From Bretschneidera sinensis (Eukaryota > Streptophyta > Magnoliopsida > Brassicales > Akaniaceae), in the NCBI GenBank assembly GCA_023935145.1, contig CM043698.1:18727001-18791000 (forward strand): a DNA stretch of 64,000 bases, given 5' to 3'. Positions 55,201 to 64,000 of this stretch are shown piece by piece; position 1 is the stretch's first letter, and each line of letters starts with the position of its first letter. The notes beneath the pieces are model-generated. The model had not been told where the DNA came from, did no database searches, and saw nothing but the letters and a program-made list of their open reading frames with translations. The translations under genes were made by a program, and so were the position numbers.

Positions 55201-55312
55201 ATGTGACTAGTAATAGACATGTTATTTACTAAACCATTGGATGGTTTTTGAGTTCGATTTATTTGTAACAAATTTGGTACATATGATATCTATGCTTCAA
55301 CTTGAGGGGGAG
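52295..55312 (+). pseudogene. Gag-Pol remnant of R5
   Basis: Short Gag start (LNSSNYVQLSKAVYEDL), then after a large deletion the GVGTVHPSSS region, GAG-pre-integrase (KKLVPTLSQVSSLECELCQLNKHHRVSF, 52739-52830), integrase (LIHSNILGPN, FVDDYF.., THSDNAREYFFEPF), a frameshift, PKLFWSEVILTSYYL, linker, pre-RT (53890-53950), RT pieces (VYGIDYDEIFSSM; EEAYMEQPPGFVTKGEFGLIC; KKSLYSLKQSPRAWFGQF; LLFVYVDDIVIT, 54390-54430), then a long RNase H frame 54572-55048 with YTDVDWADSPDRRSTTGYCVF and the [15 protein letters not shown] end. It keeps more continuous reading than R1-R4 but still has several stops. Confidence 0.82.
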
Positions 55313-55482
55313 TGTTGAGAATCCTATTAGGATTCTTAATAAGTGTTTTAGTAGACTTGGATCATATGTATCTTATCTAAATTGTTGTCATATTCCTATT
55401 AGATTTATTATTTAAAAGTTAATATATTGAGTCGATTGTATTTTTTTCATTCAATCAGAGTTTCTTTCAATTATTGTCTTCA
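55313..55482 (+). repeat. Right LTR of R5
   Basis: Starts TGTTGAGAATCCTATTAGG after 'cttgagggggag' (intact purine tract) and ends about TTGTCTTCA. Confidence 0.8.
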
Positions 55483-55504
55483 GCCCTTTTCATTTCTTCT
55501 TGTT

Positions 55505-56190
55505 AACATCTTCAACTGCTATAATCCCTATGCTCAACTTCACCCTAGCAAAACCAGCTGGAGGCAACGGCACCCACAAACCCGCTAAAAAATAGTAAAG
55601 AGAGCAACGCTGAACAGTTAAGACTTGGGGACAATACTTCAAAGTTCAGACACCTAAGTCTGTAATTAGAGTCGAAATTTGGATCATTCAACTACAATAG
55701 TCACAATCCCCAAAAACACCAAAGATAATTATGCTCAAAAGCTATAACTAGAAAAAAGAAAAAAAAATTCTTGTTCTTACAGCTCAACTCCTTTACCAAG
55801 GAAAAATGATATCCAATTCCCATTTTTTGCTCAAGTAAAACTGATTCTAAATATTGACACTGGTCTCATGCAGTTAAAATGGATTAAATGTTCAAGGTGG
55901 TAAAGTTCGCATAAAGTTAAAAAAAAAAAATTAGTATGACAATATCAATGTGTTTCATTATTCATATAATTTGTGATAATAAATTTTAGCAGCATTTGAA
56001 GCCTAAATAATTGGTGCTTCTTTTCCTTTCAAAAATAATAATAATTGGTGCTTCTTCAATCTTATAACCACACATGAATGAGTTTTTGAATTAGGATAAC
56101 TTATAAGAATAATGCTATTGGATATTGGGAATTGATAAGACTTGAAAGAACAATTCGGAAAAAAGAATAATGCCAAAAGGAGATTTGAGG
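55505..56190. repeat. Duplicated noncoding block, copy 2
   Basis: Matches 25591-26265 along its length. The first part ('gctataatcccta', 'aaacccgcta') also matches 33285-33400. It is the natural continuation of the block broken at 42860 by the transposon nest. No gene. Confidence 0.75.
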
Positions 56191-56449
56191 GAATTTCATC
56201 TCCCCTTCAACTCCCTAAGACACTGATTTTTACTGAATACTTTCAAGAGAAAACGGAGCAAAATCTTATTTAGAGAGACATGGGGTCAATATAAATTTGA
56301 TCTAAAAAAGCAATAAGAAAAGGATCGAGTCAAAATGGCAATCAAAACTTCAAAAGACACTTGTAAAATAAGTTGCATTAAACTGCCAAACCAAAGCGAT
56401 AAACAGGGCACTAACACAATCAATCAGAAGCTCATATCGGAGAAGCTTA

Positions 56450-56650
56450 AAATCATTATTTTTAACTTTAATATGCCTAAATGCCATTGGTTCCGTTGTA
56501 ACAAATTCTGAGTGTGAGGTTGAGGTCTTCTTGGGAGAGGATCTCCACAGTGACCTCAATGAGAGGTTGACTTGATACCCAGTTGTCACTCCAGAATCTA
56601 ACTTTCTTTCCATTGCCAACTCGCCATAAGACACCTTCTTCAGTAAATCA
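56450..56650 (-). pseudogene. LINE reverse transcriptase fragment (zf-RVT region)
   Basis: Read on the minus strand in the frame starting about 56640: GVLWRVGNGKKVRFWSDNW, the typical 'WRVGNG..VRFW.D.W' motif that follows the reverse transcriptase in plant LINEs, then LSLRICYNGTN and a stop. Only this piece remains. It is flanked by sequence that at 10840 and 39240 lies next to the RNase H fragments, suggesting all three derive from one LINE-containing unit. Confidence 0.55.
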
Positions 56651-56659
56651 TTTCCTCTA

Positions 56660-58090
56660 CACGTGTTTTTCCACGTAAAGGAGATGTGACATTATTTCTT
56701 CTGGCATCTAAATTGACTTAATCCAACCAGAAACTGGCTCAAAATCACAAGGCACAGAAACTAGCTCAAAAACTGACTAATCTTCTTCCCATCCCTCTAT
56801 TCCTCTTTCTCCCTCTCACAACAACCACGTCAATCATAAGGCACTCATGATATAATAACAACCTACAAAATATCCTTCCTTTTCATCTCTCTGTGCTAAA
56901 GAGTAGGTACCTTACCTTCAAAGTCAGCCCCATTTTTCCTTTTTCTATTTCACTTCTTTTTCAGCTGTCTTTTTCTCTCTCCATGTTCTTCTTTATTTAC
57001 TAACCCAATAGGAGACTCTGTTTAGTTTACAAACCCTCTGTGCTAAAGAGTAGGTACCTTACCTTCAAAGTCAGCCCCATTTTTCCTTTTTCTATTTCAC
57101 TTCTTTTTCAGCTGTCTTTTTCTCTCTCCATGTTCTTCTTTATTTACTAACCCAATAGGAGACTCTGTTTAGTTTACAAACCCTTTTTAGTAACCTTTCC
57201 ATCAAAACCATCATCCCCAGAAGAAAAAAGGAAGACTATTTCTTTCTCTCTTCCTGCATTCTATATTATTTTTTCTTTCATTAACCTGACTTGAAGTAGT
57301 AGTAGTAGGCTCTGCAATTTCATTACCTCTGATTTCTATCAACTCTAGAGTTATTGTACTAAAAAGCCTATCTCTTCTTCCCCTCCCTCTATTCCTGTTT
57401 CCCCACTCACAACCACCATGCAAATCATAAGGCATTCATGATATAATAAGAACCCACATAGTAACCCAATAGCAGATTCTGTTTAGATTACAAACCCTTT
57501 TTAGTAACCTTTCCTTCAAAACCATCATAACTAGAAGAAAAAAAGAACACTATTTCTTTCTCTTTTCCTGCATTCTATATTATTTTTTCTTTCATTAACC
57601 TGACTTAGAAGTAGTAGCAGTAGGCTCTGCAATTTCATTACCTCTGATTTCTATCAACCCTAGAAAAAGCCTATATCTTCCTCCCCTCCCTCTATTCCTC
57701 TTTCCCCCTCTCCCAACAACCATGCAAATCATAAGGCATTCATGATATAATAAGAACCCACATAGTATCCTTCCTTTTCAGTCCTCTTTATTAAAGGGTA
57801 GGTACCCTACCTTCAAAAGTCTTAGACCTATTTTTCATTTTTCTATTTGACTTTCCTTTTCAGCTCTCTTTTTCTCTCCCCTTTGTTCTTATTTGTTTAC
57901 AAACCCAACAGGAACTTTTTTGTCAGAAACTAGGAACCTAGAGAGAGAGATAGTCTGTATGCTAGCTATTCCCACTTAAGTTCTGTTTGTATGATGACAA
58001 AATGAGCCAGAAAATAATCAAAAATAAAACTAAAGCTTATACTTCTCACTGTCAGTAATGTAAATTAACAATACTACTAAACAATCCCAA
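56660..58090. repeat. Pyrimidine-rich block with ~315-bp tandem units, copy 2
   Basis: Second copy of 33480-34735, with the same internal repeats. In this copy an extra 147-bp exact duplication is present (see 56889-57182). No gene; the minus-strand frame at 57211-57435 is shared repeat sequence. Confidence 0.75.
56889..57182. repeat. Exact 147-bp tandem duplication
   Basis: Copy 1 56889-57035 and copy 2 57036-57182; no difference between them was seen. The related sequence at about 33655-33800 has one copy only, so the duplication arose after the large block was duplicated and is recent. Confidence 0.9.
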
Positions 58091-60080
58091 CATCATATGA
58101 TAACCACACCTAAATTCAATTCACATTTCTAAACATCATCCCTCACCAACAAAAGAAAAACACCGTTTTCTTTTCTTTAGCAGCATTGTCTCATCAACTG
58201 ACTCTTTAAGCATCAAGAGGTTCACAAAGTATCATAGTGAACATACCTAAGGCTGCATTGCCCGTAAATAATAGAAAATGTATAAGCCACCACCATTGTT
58301 GAATTACCTTACATGCATTCGCTGGACATGAGCCTTTAAGACCATCAGATTCACTCTCAAAAGTACTACTGGAGTCCCATCTGCAAAGCGTACAAAAAAC
58401 ATGGGGATAAGGAAACGAAGATCATAATTACAATGAAACAAAAATTAAAGACAAATATTGATAATACAGAAAATTGTAGCCAATTTTTTTGGGGCACAAA
58501 CAGAAGCAAGTCAACTGCTGCCCTGGCACCAGCACATCATCATCAGATCCTATGCGATCAAGGAGTTCTCCATTGTAAATGGGTTTAGTTCAAGTTTGAT
58601 GGCAAAGCCTAGCTTATTCGCTATGTCCATTGTTTTTAGATGCCTAGATGGTGATGGTCTAGAATTTTGAGGGAAAGTGATTGTGAGTTTAGTCTAGAGA
58701 AAGAAAAAGGGAGGTTGCTGGGCAACAATGAAGTCCCAAACAGATCAACGAAATCCAAAAAACAAACTAGGGTCAAGATTAATACAAATTTTATATCTAA
58801 ACGAAATGATCTAAAAGTTTATCCTTTCTGGGCTTCAACAGGAGAGTACAAAAATTAATTATAGGGAATGCCTTATCTACTCTGAATGACTATACAAACA
58901 AAGGCTGAAAATCATAGATCAGTTGTGCAAAAGAAGCATGAAAGTATAAAACATCCTCCATTGGAGAAGGAAAAATTCAGCAATTCAAAAGATATATTTC
59001 AAGTTTCCTAAAAAATTCTCTTAATACATTCTGGGCATCCATAATCATTTGTCATTGCAGTTCACTCATGAAAAAAAAAAATGTAATCAGAACTTGCACA
59101 TTTTACAAACGGTTAAATCCTTTTTCCATCTGTAAAAGAAAATATGTATAATCATTTTCACTTTCCGCATTTTCTCAGCCATCAAACAAATCTCCAAGTG
59201 AACAAAATTACAACAAACCTCCAGAATGCAGAATTTCTATCACAAATTTATGAAAAGATAATCAAAGTAGAGCACAAATCAGAAAAATCAAAATGAGATG
59301 AAACACTATACACAAACCAAAATGATAGATTCTTTAAATCCCAGTTTTATTGTTAACGATAAAGAAATTAAGATGTGATAACATCCAAAAGAAATTCTTT
59401 TGCAAGAAATAGTCCAGACCAGAAGGGAGATATACCAAACATGAATAACCCGGAATCTACAACAGAAAAAAATTGGTTGAAAACAAAGATAGAGAAGAGA
59501 AGCTTAGAGGTTTTGATAGAATTAGTAAGAATAGAAAAAGATATCTTAGAATTCTACAATACCAGTTACAAAACACAAAATATTGCAAAGGTTTCTAAAG
59601 TCTTCCGCTCAGTTTCCTTCATTTTCTCGTGAATCAAACAGAAAAAGAATCTTCTGTAGATGGGAGAAAATGGAAATTAAAAAGAAGGCTTTGTACCTGA
59701 AAATTGAAATGCTTCATCAGTAATCTCTCTCTCACTCACTTCATAACTCCCAAATTGGCTTTCAGTCTCAAAGATTCAACCAAAATCGTCAGCATCTCTT
59801 CTCTTCACGCTTATTTTGCAAACAGCTGGAAAGAAAAACAATCGGGGATAGAGAAACAGGGGAAAAAAGGAGAGAATACTAAACCACCGCATAACTAATA
59901 TCTAAAGACCAACCAGTACTACAAAGGCCTTTATACACTCACCTTAAATGCTGAAGAAGACAGAGCATCGAAAAAAACTGGAGCTGATAGAGAAATATAA
60001 GTAATTTATGTTATTGATGATGAAAAAGGTTAGATAGAGGAGAGAAAACTTAATCTGTAGGGTGAATTTTACAGTGTATT
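58090..60080 (-). other. Paralogous segment with possible minus-strand exon remnants
   Basis: 58430-58840 matches 34735-35180, and 59880-60070 matches 38897-39080. On the minus strand a short segment at about 58313-58380 is bordered by acceptor-like 'tttgcag' and donor-like 'gtaag' sequences and reads DSSSTFESESDGLKGSCPANAC in one frame. A donor-like CAG/GTAC occurs at about 59697. These could be exons of a duplicated gene or chance; I do not recognise the product. Confidence 0.25.
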
Positions 60081-60319
60081 CACTGGATGGAGAAGCATTG
60101 GAAAAGCTTGTGTCAAAGTCATTGGGAGAGAAAGAAACTAAAGATAGAGAAAATTGTCTTGGGAGAGAGAAACGGACAGATACATACGGTGTGCAAATTA
60201 TCTAAAGAGACTATGAAAGACCAAAAACCAAAAAGCACAGCAGCACTAATGCATCCCAAACTCCCCCATAGACTGCCACATCACCCCAATGCTCCTTTTT
60301 AGGAGAAATTTTTGCCTAA

Positions 60320-60560
60320 CACAGTGTCATGAGAGATACATGGCACAAGGGTCCATCTCACCCTTGAATGAAAATAAAACATCTTTTTTCTATCTCTTCT
60401 CATACCATTTGACGGTGAGATGGACCATTATGCTATATATCTCTCATGGCACTGGGCAAGGCAAGAACTTCTCTCATGAGAGATACATGGCACAAGGGTC
60501 TTTCTCTCTCCTTATACCAATTAATGGACCCTTGTGTCATGTATCTCTCATGGACCTGTG
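60320..60560. repeat. Foldback cluster around 'catgagagatacatg'
   Basis: A 26-base segment at about 60328 ('gagagatacatggcacaagg' core) recurs directly near 60475 and in inverted orientation near 60422-60450 (diverged) and 60528-60553 (one mismatch). Together they form several alternative hairpins of 85-225 bases. No coding potential. Confidence 0.75.
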
Positions 60561-60606
60561 CCAGGCAAAAACTTCTCCCTTTTCAGTTGTGATATTGATT
60601 TCTCCA

Positions 60607-60725
60607 AAAGGAGAGGGTGGGGCCCTTATCAACGCTGTGTAAGTGTCCCCACACATGGGCCAGACACAAGTGCCCATGTGTGGTGACACTCGCACAGCGT
60701 TGATAGGAACGTCACCTTCTCCTTT
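60607..60725. repeat. Long near-perfect hairpin (54-bp arms, 11-base loop)
   Basis: Arms 60607-60660 and 60672-60725 pair over 54 bases with about nine mismatches; the innermost 12 bases (ACACATGGGC side) pair perfectly. The loop is cagacacaagt. It could be a small MITE/foldback element or, if transcribed, a microRNA-like precursor. Confidence 0.8.
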
Positions 60726-60759
60726 CCGATGTTTTAAAAATATTACCAAAAAAAAGTGG

Positions 60760-61980
60760 TGACAATGATAATTTTATATGCATCTATCTTATTTGGTGTA
60801 CAATTTCAGAGCATTTAGATGAAGCACTAAATGAACCCAATTTATCCACTCCAAAATGGAGTCACATTATGTGGATTCACGTCATAGTTAGCATAAACAT
60901 AAGCTAGACGTGCAAATTTGTAGAGCATATGATGTCATATGAGCAAGAAAAAATTCAAAATCACTCCATCACTTCATGAACATAGCCTTACTATTGCATC
61001 AAATGAAGGAATTCCAAGCTTTATTTTGATAATGTTTCAGACCCTATGAGTAATAGATAAGAAATATGTATGGTATACACATGCATTACCATATTACATG
61101 AATATATACAACTTCAAACATATGTATGCTTATATCTTAGACCTAAAATATCTTTTTAGTAAATCAAATTCGGTTCCTATTACTCAGTTCTAAAAATGTT
61201 CTTTTTCTAGTTTATTGTAGTGTATATGTGGGAGTACGGCAGGGTTGTCTTTGGTTCCTGCTTTCAACTGTAAAAAGAACCTATGGGAAAGTGCACAAGT
61301 TAAAGCAAATTTACATTTGAAAAATGATTTTGTTTCTAAGCCATTTGATAAAAGTGCTGGTTTTATGCAAGCTAAACACTTAAAAAGGAGTTTACAGGAA
61401 TGAAATTGTAACAAAGGATATGCAAAGGTTGAAACAAGAATGATCCAATTCAGAAATTTCTAGCCAAAAGAATTTAGAACATTTTCTTCTGAAAAGCTGC
61501 TATAATCGCCTTCCTTACACTAATGGTCTCCTTTATAGAATCTCATGGCTTACAATTACTTAAAAGATCTTTCCATTCAATAAATTTAATCTATCAATTT
61601 CAACCAGCCAGAAGTCAAACAGAAACATTAATTAAGAATAAATTGAAGTAATAAAAAAAGGTGGTGGAGAGGGGGGTTGTATACCAAAAACAGAAGATTT
61701 TGTCACCTTCAAGGTATCTAATATCAACAATTTACAGATGTAGACAAAGAGAAAAGCTTAAAAACAATCTCCAGAAGCATCATTCACAAGTATTTTAGGA
61801 TAAGAAAAAACAAAAAAAGGAAATGGGTAAATGAAATTGAGAGGAAAAAATGAAAAGAATAATGCATACTGTTCTTCTCCCCAAGTTCCTACATAAATAA
61901 GATTACATACTCAGAAATTCCCTTTGGCTTCCTTCAGATGATCTTCCACACAGCAATACAACTCTGTGCAGATGATCTCA
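60760..61980. other. AT-rich intergenic DNA, no gene seen
   Basis: No frame with a recognisable motif. The last ~100 bases before 61983 would hold the 3' UTR of the minus-strand XRCC3 copy. Confidence 0.45.
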
Positions 61981-61982
61981 TC

Positions 61983-62888
61983 TTATACAAAAAACAGACC
62001 ACTATCTTTCAACTCCGAAACCCCCTTGCTTGTGATCACAAAGTCACAAGACGAGTCTGGTAAATGAGGGGCAAAAACAACATGAAGCTGCCTTTTTGTT
62101 TGCCTACACGCAAAATCCCCACCATTCTCATCTACTTTTCCATTCTCTTTACTAACAACCTCCTCATTCCTAGACAAGAACAGCCTTGTATTCACACAAC
62201 TGGCCCAAGCTAATCCCAAGGCAGGACAAAGCCGCCTCCCAGACGAATACAAGGACGCCAAATTTCCCACCCTCAACCCATTTATCCCTTCATTTGGTCC
62301 CACCAAATCAACCACCTGATTGGTCAGCACAATAGCCAAATTAAATCTCTTTGCCAACGCCTTCAATTTCCCCGATATCTTAAAAAAAACAAGGAAGACC
62401 TCTTCTTAAGATCACATGGGGTATTATCAAATTCGGATCTAAATAGCGCAGCGATAGAATCAATCAGAATAAGCCTTACAGGTAATCGGTTTCTTGCATT
62501 TGCAACAAAAACTTCTATCTTAGACATTGTATCGAGCAGTTGGTCTGCAGAGTGCACACTTTGCACAAATATATTATCACACGGATTACCATTGTTATTG
62601 GGATTTGAGGAACGCAAGGTACGGGATAATTGGTTGAGGCGACGAAATGGGAATGGGAATTCAGTGTAGAGGTAGAGAGAGGAAGCGGCAAGGCCACCAC
62701 GGGACAAGGGAAGTTGCGCAGAGAGAGAGTTTGAGGCAAAGTTGGGTCTTCCCGGAGCCGCTCTCAGCGACGAGTTCGATGACGGAATTGCAGGGGATGC
62801 CGCCACCGATGCAGTGGTCAAGGATTGGGCGGCCAAGGCTGCATTTTTTGGTTCTTACTGGGTGTTGCAGGAAGCTGTGTGGATTCAT
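61983..62888 (-). pseudogene. XRCC3: XRCC3 (RAD51 paralogue) coding copy with two frameshifts
   Basis: Reads as plant XRCC3, which works with RAD51C in recombinational DNA repair in the nucleus. The start is MNPHSFLQHPV at 62888 and the Walker A region GGGIPCNSVIELVAESGSGKTQ follows at about residues 28-49. At the (CT)5 tract near 62720 the frame shifts; the next ~340 bases read correctly one frame over (LPLSRGGLAASSLYLYTEFP, FPFRRLNQLS, Walker B-like RLILIDSIAALFRSEFD, KKRSSLFF). At an 8-T run near 62390 it shifts back, giving LAKRFNLAIVLTNQV, LYSSGRRLCPALGLAWASCVN and the end at 61983. Two opposite shifts, each in a simple tract, with no intron sequence seen between the domains. Upstream of 62888 the frame is open for 25 codons, but these do not resemble XRCC3. 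Confidence 0.82.
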
Positions 62889-62999
62889 GGTCTTATGTTG
62901 TTTTCGGGCCTGGAAGAGGGGAACTTGAATGATGCAATATATCGAATCAAAAAGAAGCGCCATAAGTTTTTTTTTTTCAAAAAAAGAGAGAGAGTTGCG

Positions 63000-64000
63000 T
63001 GGAGATAATGGCAGGCGCTGTCTTAAAAAGAGCCTTTTTGGATAAAGAGTTTTTTATCAAAACATTTTTTTAAAAAAACTTATTTCGCAAATTAAATATT
63101 TATAACTTATTTCTTTAATATTTATATTTTTAGCCACATCATTTTTTTATTCTTTTTCTTATAACACAAAGCATTTAACAAAGATTGGACCTTGTTCTCA
63201 TCCTTAGTCAAGCCATGGAAAAGCTTTGGAGCTTGAAAATTCACAACAAGATCAATGCGAGCTTGCAAAAAATCTCTCCCAACTCTCTCACAGTTGCGTA
63301 AAAGACATGTTATTCAAGGAGATAGTTGTGCTCCATGCAAAGGAAGAAACTGTTGTTTTGAGCGTACTTAGGTGGCTAAGGAGGTTTGGTTGTACAGCCT
63401 ATGTTGGTCTACTCTAGAGTATTAATTAGGCGTTGTGGTGCTTGAGACACGTTTTGCAGTGTTGTTAATGATAGAACTCTTAAACCAGAAGTGATTCTTA
63501 GTAAGGCTGTCAGCAACTGTTGAGAATTGATTGGCTAAGTTAACTAAGGTTCCATAGCTTATGTAACCAGTGATGTAAGCGAGGTTATGTGGTGTAGAAT
63601 TAGTCTTGCAATGTGTGTCGTAATTATCTAGATTTTTGTCTTATGAAAATAGTTGTTTATTGCAAGGATATGTAAGTTTCATGTACTGTACAGAGACAGC
63701 AGAAGATTCACGCAGTTACGCGTCAATTTCTTTGTTTTTTCCACCCTTTTTTTCTCTGTTTTCTTTCATTCTTCCTTTCTTCTCTGCACGATCATGTTTC
63801 ATTGTTGATCACACACTCTTGTTATCAGCTTAGTATCTAGTCATTCTAGTATCAACACCTACAACAGTGAAATTAAATTAGGAAAGATTTCGCTAAGCCA
63901 GGATTTTGCCAGTTCAAGAAGGAGATGCTTTATGGTCTATATAGGGGGATAAAAGGGAAAGAAAAAAAAACTAGCCTAGAAAAACGGTGACAAACCTGGC
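63000..64000. other. Intergenic DNA with a possible LTR remnant
   Basis: A TGTTGAGAATTG sequence at 63520 begins a stretch that resembles a copia-type LTR in composition, ending near 63825. The next bases 'ttagtatctag' resemble a decayed initiator-tRNA primer site. Nothing coding is attached. Frames at 63226-63417 and 63636-63833 are unsupported. Confidence 0.25.

Larger units (their letters stand above)
51644..55482 (+). mobile_element. Copia element R5, dead, joined to R3
   Basis: 3,839 bp. Left LTR 51644-51787 is truncated at its 3' end, right LTR 55313-55482. The primer site has been lost with the LTR end. A GC-rich leader (51800-52120), a minisatellite and a short Gag start (MESKIVFGIL, 52295) precede broken Pol. 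Confidence 0.8.

Noticed and set aside
63226..63417. 63-codon plus-strand frame upstream of XRCC3.
   Set aside because: No recognisable motif; the surrounding sequence looks like decayed repeat DNA.

Overview
This window is plant nuclear DNA, most likely from a eudicot. It is AT-rich, with one short GC-rich, plant-like nuclear gene (a mitochondrial complex I subunit), fragments of other plant genes (a UGT85-type glycosyltransferase and the RAD51 paralogue XRCC3), initiator-methionine-tRNA primed LTR retrotransposons, LINE remnants and microsatellites. The species cannot be told from the sequence.

Layout. 1-12.5 kb: AT-rich DNA holding degenerate copies of a repeated module. The module is a small B3-like gene on the minus strand plus its upstream flank, with LINE RNase H remnants, one LTR-like solo repeat and a MITE-like repeat. 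12.5-25.6 kb: an old, dead Ty1/copia relic split by a complete, very young Sirevirus-type copia element (13783-24040, target duplication ATGTC). 25.6-35.1 kb: a duplicated noncoding block, a UGT85 gene fragment, an apparently intact complex I ESSS/NDUFB11-like gene (31044-31382) and repetitive pyrimidine-rich DNA. 35.2-42.9 kb: more copies of the B3-like module, one arranged as a head-to-head hairpin, and a second copia relic split by a small LTR element (36378-38686) that carries an RRM resembling polypyrimidine-tract-binding protein. 42.9-55.5 kb: a nest of copia relics: one old element interrupted first by a small LTR element with an acidic ORF and then by another copia, followed directly by a further copia. 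55.5-60.1 kb: a second copy of the 25.6-35.1 kb type of sequence. 60.3-60.7 kb: strong foldback DNA. 62-62.9 kb: an XRCC3 coding sequence with two frameshifts.

The most interesting object is the Sirevirus-type element. Its two LTRs differ by only two substitutions and a C-tract length change. Gag and Pol lie in one frame, separated by a single UAG. A third ORF of 418 codons follows pol. Each LTR has ten perfect copies of the 12-bp palindrome CCAGTCGACTGG upstream of a TATA box. A second array of the same palindrome lies between pol and the third ORF, and is followed by its own TATA box and about 200 nt of leader with no ATG before the ORF3 start. This looks like a second, internal promoter built from the same control module as the LTR promoter.

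Apart from the ESSS-like gene, one B3-like ORF and the young element, nearly every coding signal here is broken. The window mainly records segmental duplication, nested retrotransposition and gene-fragment capture.
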